Origin: an uncultured Muribaculaceae bacterium
Lineage (GTDB): Bacteria; Bacteroidota; Bacteroidia; Bacteroidales; Muribaculaceae
DNA length: 64,000 nt
Assembly: GCA_910579185.1 (NCBI GenBank)
Contig: CAJTTG010000001.1
Span: forward strand, 656,386 to 720,385
Direction: 5' to 3'
Both the position numbers and the translations under genes were made by a program. Shown piece after piece: positions 41,797 through 50,017 of the stretch. A model generated the notes under the pieces. That model saw only the letters and a program-made list of their open reading frames with translations, was not told the DNA's origin and ran no database searches. Every line of letters begins with the position of its first letter. Within the stretch, counting starts at the first letter, position 1.

Positions 41797-42417
41797 ATGA
41801 ATAGAATAATCAAAACAATGGCATGCGGAATGCTTGCCTTAATATCATCAAACATGTACGCACAGAAATCGTATATCTTCCTCGCCGACGGCGTTGAGGA
41901 AGTAGAAGCCACGGCAACAATCGACGCACTGCGCCGCGCCGGAATGGATGTAATCTCAGTATCAATAACCGAAAACCCGATGGTGACCGGCGCCACCGGC
42001 CAGAAACTGGTCGCAGACAGCCTGATGAGTCAGGTTGACTTCGCAGATGCGGACTGGATCATTGTTCCCGGCGGAGTACCCGGAGCCCCTAACCTACACT
42101 CGAATCAACAGGTCAATTCGATAATCCAGATCCACAACGCCAACGATGGCAGAATAGCCAGCATCTGCGCCGGGCCAGCCGTTGTGCTGGCTCCGTTGGG
42201 AGTGTTGAAGGGAAAGAAGGCCACGTGTTACCCCGGCCTGGAAGGCGAGCTTGCAAAAGGTGGCGCGGAGTATGAGAAGCAGCCGGTTGTCGTAGACGGC
42301 AAGCTGATAACCTCCGAAGGCCCGGCAACTACGTTGCAATTCGCCAAAGCGATCATCGCCGCTACATTGGGTCAAGAAAAGGCCGATGAAGTGCTGTCGG
42401 GAATGCTCGAGAATTGA
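41797..42417 (+). CDS. DJ-1/PfpI family protein with an N-terminal export signal
   Basis: The 206-residue protein has a DJ-1 domain: YIFLADGVEEVEATATIDAL, WIIVPGGVPGAPNL and the nucleophile cysteine in ASICAGPAVVLAPLG, with the conserved Glu in GVEEVEA. DJ-1 proteins act on reactive carbonyls or as thiol-based protective proteins and are normally cytoplasmic. Here about 23 extra N-terminal residues (MACGMLALISSNMYAQ is the core) look like a cleavable signal peptide, which would place it in the periplasm. A terminator hairpin follows. Confidence 0.88.
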   Translation: MNRIIKTMACGMLALISSNMYAQKSYIFLADGVEEVEATATIDALRRAGMDVISVSITENPMVTGATGQKLVADSLMSQVDFADADWIIVPGGVPGAPNLHSNQQVNSIIQIHNANDGRIASICAGPAVVLAPLGVLKGKKATCYPGLEGELAKGGAEYEKQPVVVDGKLITSEGPATTLQFAKAIIAATLGQEKADEVLSGMLEN

Positions 42418-42445
42418 GCCCCGATCCAAGACTGAATTAACAGGA

Positions 42446-42481
42446 GGGTCTCACGCCGGAGTTGAATTCGGCGTGAGACCC
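42446..42481. terminator. Bidirectional terminator
   Basis: GGGTCTCACGCCG (42446-42458) pairs perfectly with CGGCGTGAGACCC (42469-42481) between the convergent DJ-1 and MFS genes. Confidence 0.85.
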
Positions 42482-42503
42482 TTCCGTTTGGATTTATTAA
42501 AAA

Positions 42504-43688
42504 TCAGCGTGGATCTGATTCCTTGCGCCGGAATGACATCCAAGCGAACATCAGCGCAAATATTGAGCAAACGGCTATCAGAGCAATCGTAGTCAGGAGG
42601 ATGTTTCCAATGCCGGCCAATGGGGTTACAATGCCACCGAACAGGAATCCCGAAGCACCGAAAATAGCGGATGCCGTCCCCACCATTCTGCGTCCTTCGT
42701 CCATAGCCATGGTGGTTACGGATGTCAGATTGAACCCGACACAGACGAGCATGAGGAATGTCAGGATCTCATAAGGCCAGAATGACGGGAGCAGGATAGA
42801 TACCGCGAACTGACAGATAATGGAAACAAATATTCCTGCCGATCCGAAAAGCGCCGCCGAAGCCATGCGCCGGAATTTCAATGCCATAGCAGAACCGAGC
42901 CCGATTCCTAAAGCATTCACGCCAAAAATCACGGCAAACAGCAATGCCGAGAAACCGAAATGCTCCTGAATGATGAACGAAGCGGATGAAATGTAGGAGA
43001 ATAGAACTCCGCATGTGAAGGCATAGAGAAGCGTATATATAACGAAATATTTTAATTTGAACACGTCGGGGAACTGTTTCATCAAACTGAGCACGCTACC
43101 TTTATGTCGCTTTTCAACAGGATGTGACTCACGGAACACAAGACATGCTGCAAGAATCACGACACCAATGGCAAAGAGCACCCAGAATATTCCCTGCCAT
43201 CCGATTGCTGCCGAAACAAGTCCTCCGATAACAGGCGCAGTAACCGGTGCGATGCCATTGACCGCCCCGATAATTGCCAACATCTTTGCAAGCTCGCGTC
43301 CGGAGCAGCAATCCGTAGCCACGGAACGCGACAGTACCAGACCGCCGGAGCCACCAAGACCCTGAAGGAATCGACAAAAATTGAAAAACTCGATATCGGG
43401 CGAATAGATGCTCGCAACCGTCGACACGGCGAAAAGCAGCATCGCAGCCACCAACACGAGTTTACGACCATATTTGTCGCTCAACGGGCCAAAGAACACC
43501 TGCCCTACCGCAAGGCCGAGCATACTCGTTGCCAGCCCCATCTGCACAAGAGAGGGAGTGGTGTTGAAAACATCTGCCATAGATGGAAGTGTCGGTAGAT
43601 ACATGTCGGTCACAAATGGGCCGAACGCAGACAACATCCCAAGGAAAACTACCAGAAAAATGTAGTACTTCTTACTAAAATCTGCCAT
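42504..43688 (-). CDS. Bcr/CflA family MFS drug exporter
   Basis: The 394-residue protein has twelve membrane segments and the hallmarks of the Bcr/CflA drug:proton antiporters: TDMYLPTLPSMA in helix 1, motif A GPLSDKYGRK, RFLQGLGGSGGLVLSRSVA, and motif C-like GIAPVTAPVIGG. It should expel drugs such as sulfonamides, bicyclomycin or phenicols across the inner membrane. It is a single gene with a 236-bp upstream gap. Confidence 0.94.
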   Translation of the reverse strand: MADFSKKYYIFLVVFLGMLSAFGPFVTDMYLPTLPSMADVFNTTPSLVQMGLATSMLGLAVGQVFFGPLSDKYGRKLVLVAAMLLFAVSTVASIYSPDIEFFNFCRFLQGLGGSGGLVLSRSVATDCCSGRELAKMLAIIGAVNGIAPVTAPVIGGLVSAAIGWQGIFWVLFAIGVVILAACLVFRESHPVEKRHKGSVLSLMKQFPDVFKLKYFVIYTLLYAFTCGVLFSYISSASFIIQEHFGFSALLFAVIFGVNALGIGLGSAMALKFRRMASAALFGSAGIFVSIICQFAVSILLPSFWPYEILTFLMLVCVGFNLTSVTTMAMDEGRRMVGTASAIFGASGFLFGGIVTPLAGIGNILLTTIALIAVCSIFALMFAWMSFRRKESDPR

Positions 43689-43860
43689 TTCAAAAAGATT
43701 TAAACTAATTTTTAATCCAGAACTGACCTCCAGGCCGGACAGCCTGCAAAAACATTCTCACAATGTCACAGAACATCAGTCCGAAAATCGGCGCAAAAGT
43801 ACCAATTTTGTATTTAACAGCAAGCGAACCAATGGCGAATTAAAACATAATTATAGTTAA

Positions 43861-43898
43861 CGACAGGATGCCGTCCATTAAAAACGTCACCCTGTCGA
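43861..43898 (-). terminator. Hairpin after the tannase-like gene
   Basis: CGACAGGATG (43861-43870) and CACCCTGTCG (43889-43898) pair, with one mismatch, past the stop of the leftward esterase gene. The T-tail is weak. Confidence 0.5.
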
Positions 43899-43924
43899 TC
43901 ACAATGTAGACTATTACAGATTCT

Positions 43925-45460
43925 TTATCTGACAAGACCGGCTATCCAGGCGAAAAGATCGTCGAGATTATAGTCGCCCGAATGAGGACGATTCCAGGGG
44001 AGGAAGAAATCGACATTCTTACCGGCATTCTGAAGTTTTGTTGCAAGGTTGAGCGGAACAAGGAAAGAAGTGTCGCGATCCTTCGCCCCATGGCGGATAT
44101 ACCAGTTCTGAGCCACGGTCGATTTATCCGATCCGATATAATTCATGGGGTTCATGACAGCCACACGGAATTTCATATCATCGGAAAGCTGAGCCTTGAC
44201 ATTGCCGAGACGGTGTCGGAGGGAGAAATCGGTGAAGTTGGCTGCTTCGCCTTTTTCATTACCGAACACATTGTTTTCAGGCGATGGAGTGTCGATCAGG
44301 ACTCCCATCTGATCGAATGCAGGCGGTGTCTTGAGCGGAGTTACGGAAGCTACATAGCTCAGATATTTGTCCAAATCGAGACCGGTCACGAAATCGGAGG
44401 TCTTATTGAAACGCGGCATGTTGCCCGGGCCGAATGATGGCGCATTGCGTCCGTCACCGATCTGCGGACGCGTGCCTCTGCGTCCGGCAGGAGCCGGGCC
44501 AGCACCCATAGGTCCTGACTGATCCTGATAGAATGAGAATCCGATGGTGTCGGGGATCTCACATCCCTCCTGCAAAGCCTTGTGGGCCGAAGCAATCAGG
44601 AATGTTTTCAGATATTCTTTATAGTTATCGGCTGTGACAGGCGTTCCATCCGACATTTTCAAACCAAGAGAATTGATATAGGCCGGACACTCAGCCGCGA
44701 GTTCATCAGAAATTACGATCTGGGCATTGGACAGAGCGCGGACACCGGTGTTGGTACATCCATACAGCCATTCATATTCCATGTCGGCATGGTTGAGATC
44801 CGTGATCGGGCAATAGCATATCGCGGCAAACACATCATCGCGGACATCAGCAGCACCCATCTTTTTCAGCATGGGTTCATAGTCCTTGGCATTTCCGGTA
44901 GCACCGAGCAGCGACGACATCGCACCTCCGGCACTTGTGCCATCAGTGAATATCAATTCCGAGCTTCCGGGAATCAAATCATCGTTATAACGAAGATAGC
45001 GGACAGCGGCTTTCAGGTCAAGCAGTCCGTTGGGCGCGGTGCCGGTGTAGATTGTCTGTCCGTCGCGTACGATTGTTGAATTAGAGCCTCTTGACCCCGG
45101 GATACAGACCACATAACCTTCTTTCAGAGCACGGCCTGTAGCATCGGCCGGGGATGGCGATTTGGCCGTAGACGCGGCATATCCACCGACGTAGGTCCGC
45201 AGGAAAACAGGCACCGCCGGAATGTCGGCCAGTTTTTCCGGGACGTAGATATTTAATGTCTGGTAGGTAGAGTCTTCAACATTCCGGACATAAAATATAC
45301 CCTCATAGGCTTTATAATTCACCTGCTGCCCGTCGGGCATTGTCAGGGACTGCTGCGTGAACGCCTGCGGATCGAACCGGAGCGCATCCTCCGATTTCGC
45401 AGCCAAAGGCAGTGTGGCGGCGCCAACAGTCAACGCAGCCATTGCAATTTTCATTTTCAT
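43925..45460 (-). CDS. Exported tannase-like esterase (subtype B tannase family)
   Basis: The 511-residue protein has a signal peptide cut near LAAKSE and an alpha/beta hydrolase fold with a lid. The nucleophile is S176 in GTSAGGAMSSLLG. Further family blocks are CYCPITDLNHADMEYEW, the likely acid near residues 461-463 (HGAKDRDTSF) and H493 in NRPHSGDYN. This matches bacterial tannases of the Lactobacillus type, which hydrolyse galloyl esters; feruloyl-esterase-like activity is also possible. A flexible Gly/Pro/Arg-rich insert spans about 316-350. Confidence 0.88.
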   Translation of the reverse strand: MKMKIAMAALTVGAATLPLAAKSEDALRFDPQAFTQQSLTMPDGQQVNYKAYEGIFYVRNVEDSTYQTLNIYVPEKLADIPAVPVFLRTYVGGYAASTAKSPSPADATGRALKEGYVVCIPGSRGSNSTIVRDGQTIYTGTAPNGLLDLKAAVRYLRYNDDLIPGSSELIFTDGTSAGGAMSSLLGATGNAKDYEPMLKKMGAADVRDDVFAAICYCPITDLNHADMEYEWLYGCTNTGVRALSNAQIVISDELAAECPAYINSLGLKMSDGTPVTADNYKEYLKTFLIASAHKALQEGCEIPDTIGFSFYQDQSGPMGAGPAPAGRRGTRPQIGDGRNAPSFGPGNMPRFNKTSDFVTGLDLDKYLSYVASVTPLKTPPAFDQMGVLIDTPSPENNVFGNEKGEAANFTDFSLRHRLGNVKAQLSDDMKFRVAVMNPMNYIGSDKSTVAQNWYIRHGAKDRDTSFLVPLNLATKLQNAGKNVDFFLPWNRPHSGDYNLDDLFAWIAGLVR

Positions 45461-45499
45461 ATATTGTAATTTAAAATGTTAACGTACATAAACAGATCC

Positions 45500-46354
45500 T
45501 TATTGAGATACACTTATCAATCTGTCAATTACAGAAGGTATGTTTTCGGTAAACGCAATTGTCTGTTTCCTCGTCTCCAGAGGGCCTTGTGGATAGTCGG
45601 CATTGAAACGTATTATCGTGCTATGGCTATTGGCTAATGCGATGCGTTCGAAGGGGAAACGGATAATCTCCGGAGTGTTATATCCCACACCGAGCTCGAG
45701 CATGACAAGATTGCGGTCGGTTGCATTGCGACTGACAAAATCCTCATAGCGTCCGGCAGCCTCATTCCATGCCTCATCGTGGACAAAAAACCGGTTTTTC
45801 CGGACATGGACATCCATGTTTCCACCACAGACCGGACAAACGGGCAGATATTCCGAGGGTACGGTCAGGTTGTGGGAATGTGCGAGAATATTGTCGACGG
45901 TCTCCTTATCGGAATATAATTTGGGGTGGCACCCGACAGCACACTGCATCAATCCATAATCGCCCTGCACCTCAAAGATCTTATCGGGCGCAAATCCGGC
46001 TTTCCGGAACTGGCCATCGACGTTGGTTGTGATGACAAAATAGTTCTTGTCCTTAACCAGTTCAAACAACTCCTTGTAAAGTGGCATGGCACCCGGCCTG
46101 AATCGGATATAGTCGATGTGGCGTGCCCAGCGTGCCCAGCGCTCTTCCTCCGTAGGGAAATCATGGAAACTCGAGGTGTAGAGATCCGGAAATCCATATT
46201 TAGCGATGTAGTCGGCAAACTCCTTTTTGAATTCAGGCCCGGAATAATCAAGTCCGGCAGCCGCAGATAATCCGGCTCCAGCACCGATTATAATTGCTTG
46301 GGCATCACGCAGCCTGTCGGCCGCCAAGGCTATCTTATCATCAAAATCCGTCAT
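45500..46354 (-). CDS. SirTM-class sirtuin (protein ADP-ribosyltransferase)
   Basis: The 284-residue protein has the NAD-binding GAGAGLSAAAG (24-34), TTNVDGQ (N111), and EVQGDYG, where the usual catalytic sirtuin His is Gln (Q130). That change marks class M sirtuins (SirTM), which ADP-ribosylate proteins instead of deacetylating them. Zinc ligands are C138, C142, C173 and C176. In Staphylococcus and Streptococcus SirTM modifies a lipoylated GcvH-like protein; no GcvH-L or LplA2 gene is present here. It lies 16 bases after a macrodomain gene in a four-gene operon headed by an oxidoreductase. Confidence 0.92.
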   Translation of the reverse strand: MTDFDDKIALAADRLRDAQAIIIGAGAGLSAAAGLDYSGPEFKKEFADYIAKYGFPDLYTSSFHDFPTEEERWARWARHIDYIRFRPGAMPLYKELFELVKDKNYFVITTNVDGQFRKAGFAPDKIFEVQGDYGLMQCAVGCHPKLYSDKETVDNILAHSHNLTVPSEYLPVCPVCGGNMDVHVRKNRFFVHDEAWNEAAGRYEDFVSRNATDRNLVMLELGVGYNTPEIIRFPFERIALANSHSTIIRFNADYPQGPLETRKQTIAFTENIPSVIDRLISVSQ

Positions 46355-46370
46355 AAGTGTCTGTTTAAAA

Positions 46371-47168
46371 TTATTTGTAACCTAACAAGGTCTTATATAT
46401 TTCAAGATCAGAATCCTTGAACACGTTGAACACAATTGCGTTAACGGAAGTGGAAGGATTTTCCTGCAAATATTCCGTCACAGTTTTCACGGCAATTTCA
46501 GCTGCTTGTCTCTGTGGGAAACGAAACTCCCCCGTCGATATGCAGCAGAACGCTATGGACTCAATTCCATTATCGCCGGCAATGGCAAGACAATTGCGGT
46601 AGCAATCTGCCAGTAGACGACAGTCGTCGGGAGTTGGGTGGTCGCCATAGACAATCGGTCCGACGGTATGGATCACCCATTTAGCCGGGAGATTATATCC
46701 GGGTGTTATCTTGGCGTGACCTGTAGGCTCGGGATGGCCTTGCTTCTGCATAATCCTGTTGCATTCTTCCCTCAGCTCCATACCGGCGGCCGAGTGAATG
46801 GCATTGTCGATACATTTGTGGAGCGGTACGAAACAGCCCAGCATCCGGGAGTTGGCAGCATTGACAATAGCGTCGACACGCAAACGGGTTATATCACCCT
46901 GCCAAAGACGCAAATGTGGATATAGGGGCGATTGGATGGTATCGGCCAGAGTCACCACACCTTTTTCCTCACGCTGTGCGGAAAGTTCCTCGTCCTGCAA
47001 TCGCATTGTCTCCGCGGACAGTGGCGCAGGATTCCGCACATTCATGAGAGCCCTGAGAAGATTGCGTTTATCGCTTACCGATTCGGGAATCTTCAAATCG
47101 GAATACTCCGGACGTTCATTTATGAGCGTCCGGAGCAGTGTATCGAGTCTTTCCTGTTCAGAAATCAT
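46371..47168 (-). CDS. SirTM-linked macrodomain protein (protein ADP-ribose hydrolase)
   Basis: The 265-residue protein has an N-terminal helical extension of about 70 residues and a macrodomain: WQGDITRLRVDAIVNAANS (89-107), LGCFVPLHKCIDNAIHSAAG with the Cys/His residues of zinc-containing macrodomains, and CCISTGEFRFPQ. This class removes ADP-ribose put on by SirTM. The gene overlaps the upstream flavin-binding gene by 11 bases and is followed after 16 bases by the sirtuin gene, so writer and eraser are made together. Confidence 0.92.
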   Translation of the reverse strand: MISEQERLDTLLRTLINERPEYSDLKIPESVSDKRNLLRALMNVRNPAPLSAETMRLQDEELSAQREEKGVVTLADTIQSPLYPHLRLWQGDITRLRVDAIVNAANSRMLGCFVPLHKCIDNAIHSAAGMELREECNRIMQKQGHPEPTGHAKITPGYNLPAKWVIHTVGPIVYGDHPTPDDCRLLADCYRNCLAIAGDNGIESIAFCCISTGEFRFPQRQAAEIAVKTVTEYLQENPSTSVNAIVFNVFKDSDLEIYKTLLGYK

Positions 47169-47568
47169 AGTGAATCAGTGTTGGCGGAGTTGTCCGGAGG
47201 TCGAAGTAGTCCGCCTGCTCTGCCGGCAACCGCAGATAAACCAAATCTTTGTAGGTTTTATAGAGATGGGGAAGCACCGGGTTCGTCTCGAAGATCTCCC
47301 GTTGAATTTCATCGGGAATATCAAAGTCGATAGTTCCGGAGACACGCGCAAAAGAAGCTCCTTTCAGATCGAGGATCGCAACATTGGGGTTTTCACGCAA
47401 TTGGGCGTAGACTTCTTTTTTTGGAGAGGTTGCGAAATAGATGGAATTGCCATCAATCTTCATGATCTGGAAAATGCGCACATGCGGTTTCCCATTGACA
47501 GAAGTGGCGAAGGCCACTTCCTTGTTCTTATGAAATATTTCCAAAAGTTTCTCGTCCATAATAGCCAA
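47158..47568 (-). CDS. Pyridoxamine 5'-phosphate oxidase family (flavin-binding) protein
   Basis: The 136-residue protein is a split-barrel FMN-binding type: EVAFATSVNGKPHVRIFQIM, SIYFATSPKKEVYAQLRENP and ASFARVSGTIDFD. Such proteins bind FMN, F420 or haem and often act as small reductases. It lies 3 bases after the NAD(P)-binding gene and overlaps the macrodomain gene by 11 bases, so the four genes are one transcript. A role as a flavoenzyme of the ADP-ribosylation operon is inferred. Confidence 0.88.
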   Translation of the reverse strand: MAIMDEKLLEIFHKNKEVAFATSVNGKPHVRIFQIMKIDGNSIYFATSPKKEVYAQLRENPNVAILDLKGASFARVSGTIDFDIPDEIQREIFETNPVLPHLYKTYKDLVYLRLPAEQADYFDLRTTPPTLIHYDF

Positions 47569-47571
47569 TTT

Positions 47572-48246
47572 TTAGTATCCGATTGTGAAACGTTCCTGAT
47601 GATGAGCCGGTTCGGCAAGTTCGTCAACCATAGCCTTGGCATAGTCTTCCACAGAGATGAAGCTATTGCCATCCTTGTCGAAGATCATATCATCTTTTCC
47701 GAGACGATAGACTCCGGTACGTTTTCCAGGGCCTTTCGCACCCATATCGCCAAGATTTCCGGCAGGCGAGAAGAAGATCCAATCGATGTCTTTTTCGGGA
47801 ATAAGAGTATTGAGATAGAATTCGCTAAGAGATTTGACTCCGGGAAGCCATTCGGCAGGCAGAGTGCCGGTATCAACCAATCGGACACCCGGTTTTACAA
47901 ACAGCGTGCCGGCACCACCGACAATGAGCAGACGCTTCACGCCGGCTTTCTTTGCAGCTTCAAGAATTTTGGGATAGTTAGTCAGAGTCTCCTCATAGAT
48001 ATTGGGATTTGCCCATCCGGGATTATAGGCACTTATCACATTCTCGAATCCTTTCAGATCCTGCTCGAGAGCTTTTTCATCGGCCACATCAACTTTCTTC
48101 ACAGTCAGAGCCGGGTTTTCAATTTTAATTTTACCGGGATTGTTGACAAGTGCCTCCACCTGATAACCACGATTGAGAAGTTCGTTAAGGATTGCCGAGC
48201 CAACAAAACCGCTCGCGCCAATAAGTGCTACTTTTTTATTTTCCAT
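47572..48246 (-). CDS. NAD(P)H-binding oxidoreductase (atypical SDR, NmrA/YwnB-like)
   Basis: The 224-residue protein has the dinucleotide-binding GASGFVGSAIL (10-20), VISAYNP, RLLIVGGAGTLFV and SEFYLNTL blocks, and a C-terminal DDMIFDKDGNSFISVEDYAK typical of atypical short-chain dehydrogenases. These act as quinone or redox-sensing reductases. It heads the leftward operon with the flavin-binding, macrodomain and sirtuin genes and is divergent from an HxlR regulator, the usual partner of such reductases. Confidence 0.9.
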   Translation of the reverse strand: MENKKVALIGASGFVGSAILNELLNRGYQVEALVNNPGKIKIENPALTVKKVDVADEKALEQDLKGFENVISAYNPGWANPNIYEETLTNYPKILEAAKKAGVKRLLIVGGAGTLFVKPGVRLVDTGTLPAEWLPGVKSLSEFYLNTLIPEKDIDWIFFSPAGNLGDMGAKGPGKRTGVYRLGKDDMIFDKDGNSFISVEDYAKAMVDELAEPAHHQERFTIGY

Positions 48247-48359
48247 ATCAAATTATATTTATTTGTGATTCAAATTACTATACTTTATATACCCCAAATA
48301 TACACAAAATGTTTCTCCGGCTATCGGCATCATGATTCTTTCCATTACTTACAAAAATA

Positions 48360-48372
48360 TCAGTAATACTGA
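48360..48372. promoter_or_regulatory. Palindromic operator candidate, site 1
   Basis: TCAGTAATACTGA is a perfect inverted repeat with a one-base centre. The same AGTAATACTGA recurs at 48491-48501 by the HxlR gene promoter. Both lie between the divergent oxidoreductase operon and HxlR gene. Confidence 0.6.
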
Positions 48373-48455
48373 CTATCAGATGAAAAAACGCATGGCGAGG
48401 TTCTGAATTTTAACCTTATTTATGTCTCAGTTCAGCCATAGATGAGCCGGGGAAA

Positions 48456-48501
48456 TTTGCATTATAACATGCTAATCCTTACTTTTGTGAAGTAATACTG
48501 A
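48456..48501 (+). promoter_or_regulatory. HxlR gene promoter overlapping operator site 2
   Basis: TTTG (48456-48459), a 20-base spacer and TACTTTTG (48480-48487) fit the consensus. AAGTAATACTGA (48490-48501) covers the expected start of transcription, so a protein bound there would block the regulator's own gene. Confidence 0.7.
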
Positions 48502-48513
48502 TAATCATCCTTT

Positions 48514-48882
48514 ATGGAACGTAATTTCAATAAAAACGAGTTATACCCCGACTGTCCGATCCGAAACATACTCAATAGAATCAGTGACAAATGGACACTT
48601 CTTGTGCTATATACTCTCAACGGACATGAATCGATACGTTTCCGTGATATATCGGCGGAACTGCCTGACATATCCCAGAAAATGCTTGTGTTGACGCTGA
48701 GGACTCTTGAGACGGATGGTTTTGTCACCCGAAAGGTCTATGCAGAAGTGCCGCCACGGGTGGAATATATGCTCACGGATAGAGCCCATTCACTGTTTCC
48801 GATCATCAATCAGCTTATCCAATGGGCCAAGGAACACATGGATGAGATTCTGCTCGACCGCACTAAGGCAATGTCCAGATAA
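48514..48882 (+). CDS. HxlR family winged-helix transcriptional regulator
   Basis: The 122-residue protein is a single HxlR domain: CPIRNILNRISDKWTLLVLY, IRFRDISAELPDISQKMLVL and TLRTLETDGFVTRKVYAEVP, with YMLTDRAHSLFPII in the wing and helix. The Cys near residue 15, in YPDCPIRN, matches the redox- or aldehyde-sensing Cys of HypR/YodB-type members. It is divergent from the oxidoreductase/macrodomain/sirtuin operon and likely controls it through the AGTAATACTGA sites. Confidence 0.93.
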   Translation: MERNFNKNELYPDCPIRNILNRISDKWTLLVLYTLNGHESIRFRDISAELPDISQKMLVLTLRTLETDGFVTRKVYAEVPPRVEYMLTDRAHSLFPIINQLIQWAKEHMDEILLDRTKAMSR

Positions 48883-48911
48883 CAGCTAATCACACATATT
48901 ATAAAATTATA

Positions 48912-48958
48912 AAAGGCGATGTGTCAAGGTTAAGAGTGACACATCGCCTTTGATTTTT
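48912..48958. terminator. Bidirectional terminator
   Basis: AAAGGCGATGTGTCA (48912-48926) pairs perfectly with TGACACATCGCCTTT (48937-48951), followed by GATTTTTT. Confidence 0.9.
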
Positions 48959-48974
48959 TGATTATGCTCTTTAC

Positions 48975-49868
48975 TTATTCCGCAGAATAAAGTGCTTCAG
49001 CAAAACCTTTCACACCATCTTCTCCGGGCAGACCGGGATATTCACTGATCAATGCTGCCGCAAAAGATTCTGCATCGGGCTGATTTGCGCGAAGTTCACG
49101 GACTTTGTTCAGATAACCGATACGGAAACGAACGTCGTCGGCTGTGGCAGGATCTCCGTGACCGCCGACAAAAATGGAAGCTCCGGTTGCAAGAATCTGC
49201 TCGAGTTCAGAGATGCGGTCATTGACTCCAGCCAGATTTGCAGCATAGAGATTGTTGACATGAGTTTTTGCCGGTGACCAGTGGGAATAGACTGCATCCT
49301 TACCAATCAGGATGTTAGCACCGGGAAAATCATTGGCAGCACCTTTATAGAAGGTGAATGGCACTCCGGCCATAAGCATAGTAGAATCAAAAGCGACTTC
49401 TTCGGTGGCACCTGTCGGCAGCGGTTCGATAGCGTCGCCGTACTCTTCGGCAAAATGATTCATCATACCGCTATATGCCGGACCTTTGACTACTTCCGGC
49501 ATACCCTGAGGCATTGTCAAAGTTTCGGCTCCGGTATTTCCGAGATGAAAGTCGGCAATACGTTTTGCAACAGGCTTGCCAAGCGATGCAAGATATTTGT
49601 CAAATGCTTCTGCATTGACTTTAAAGAGCGGTTGCTCAAGGGTCACAATCGAGTCTGTGCCTTCGATAATGTAACTTGCATCCGCCATCTGATCACCTGT
49701 CAGATAGATGTGGAGCTTATAACCGTCGCATTCACGGACATCAAATTGTCCGGCAACAGCTGAAGAGTCGGCTGTTTCCTGAGTTGCATCAGAATCTGTA
49801 TTAGCCTTTTGCTGAGAGCAGGCAACGAGCGCAATCGCGCCAAGTGCAGTGATAAAAAGTTTTTTCAT
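48975..49868 (-). CDS. MBL-fold-like lipoprotein with a degenerate metal site
   Basis: The 297-residue protein has a lipobox LVAC and, after a Ser/Thr/Asp-rich linker, the shape of a metallo-beta-lactamase-fold protein: SYIIEGTDSIVTLEQPLF, FHLGNTGAETL, GANILIGKDAVYSHWSPAKT and the C-terminal ATGASIFVGGHGDPATADDV. The HxHxDH metal motif is missing (FHLGNTGAET stands in its place), so it may not bind two zinc ions. It is a single gene between HxlR and an AraC regulator. The enzyme function is uncertain. Confidence 0.72.
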   Translation of the reverse strand: MKKLFITALGAIALVACSQQKANTDSDATQETADSSAVAGQFDVRECDGYKLHIYLTGDQMADASYIIEGTDSIVTLEQPLFKVNAEAFDKYLASLGKPVAKRIADFHLGNTGAETLTMPQGMPEVVKGPAYSGMMNHFAEEYGDAIEPLPTGATEEVAFDSTMLMAGVPFTFYKGAANDFPGANILIGKDAVYSHWSPAKTHVNNLYAANLAGVNDRISELEQILATGASIFVGGHGDPATADDVRFRIGYLNKVRELRANQPDAESFAAALISEYPGLPGEDGVKGFAEALYSAE

Positions 49869-50017
49869 ATCTCTTACGTGTTATATTTCCGGCAAAGTTA
49901 GGCCACGCCAACCTAATAATCAATACGTTACCTTTTATTCAGTTAGTAACCTGCATTTCAGAATCAGTAAGTATCAACAGATTATAAATAGTTAAATATA
50001 GTTAAGGGAAACATCTG

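Noticed and set aside
46798..48366. 522-codon open frame on the plus strand
   Set aside because: It is antisense to the macrodomain, flavin-binding and oxidoreductase genes and has no domain features; a by-product of codon use in the real genes.
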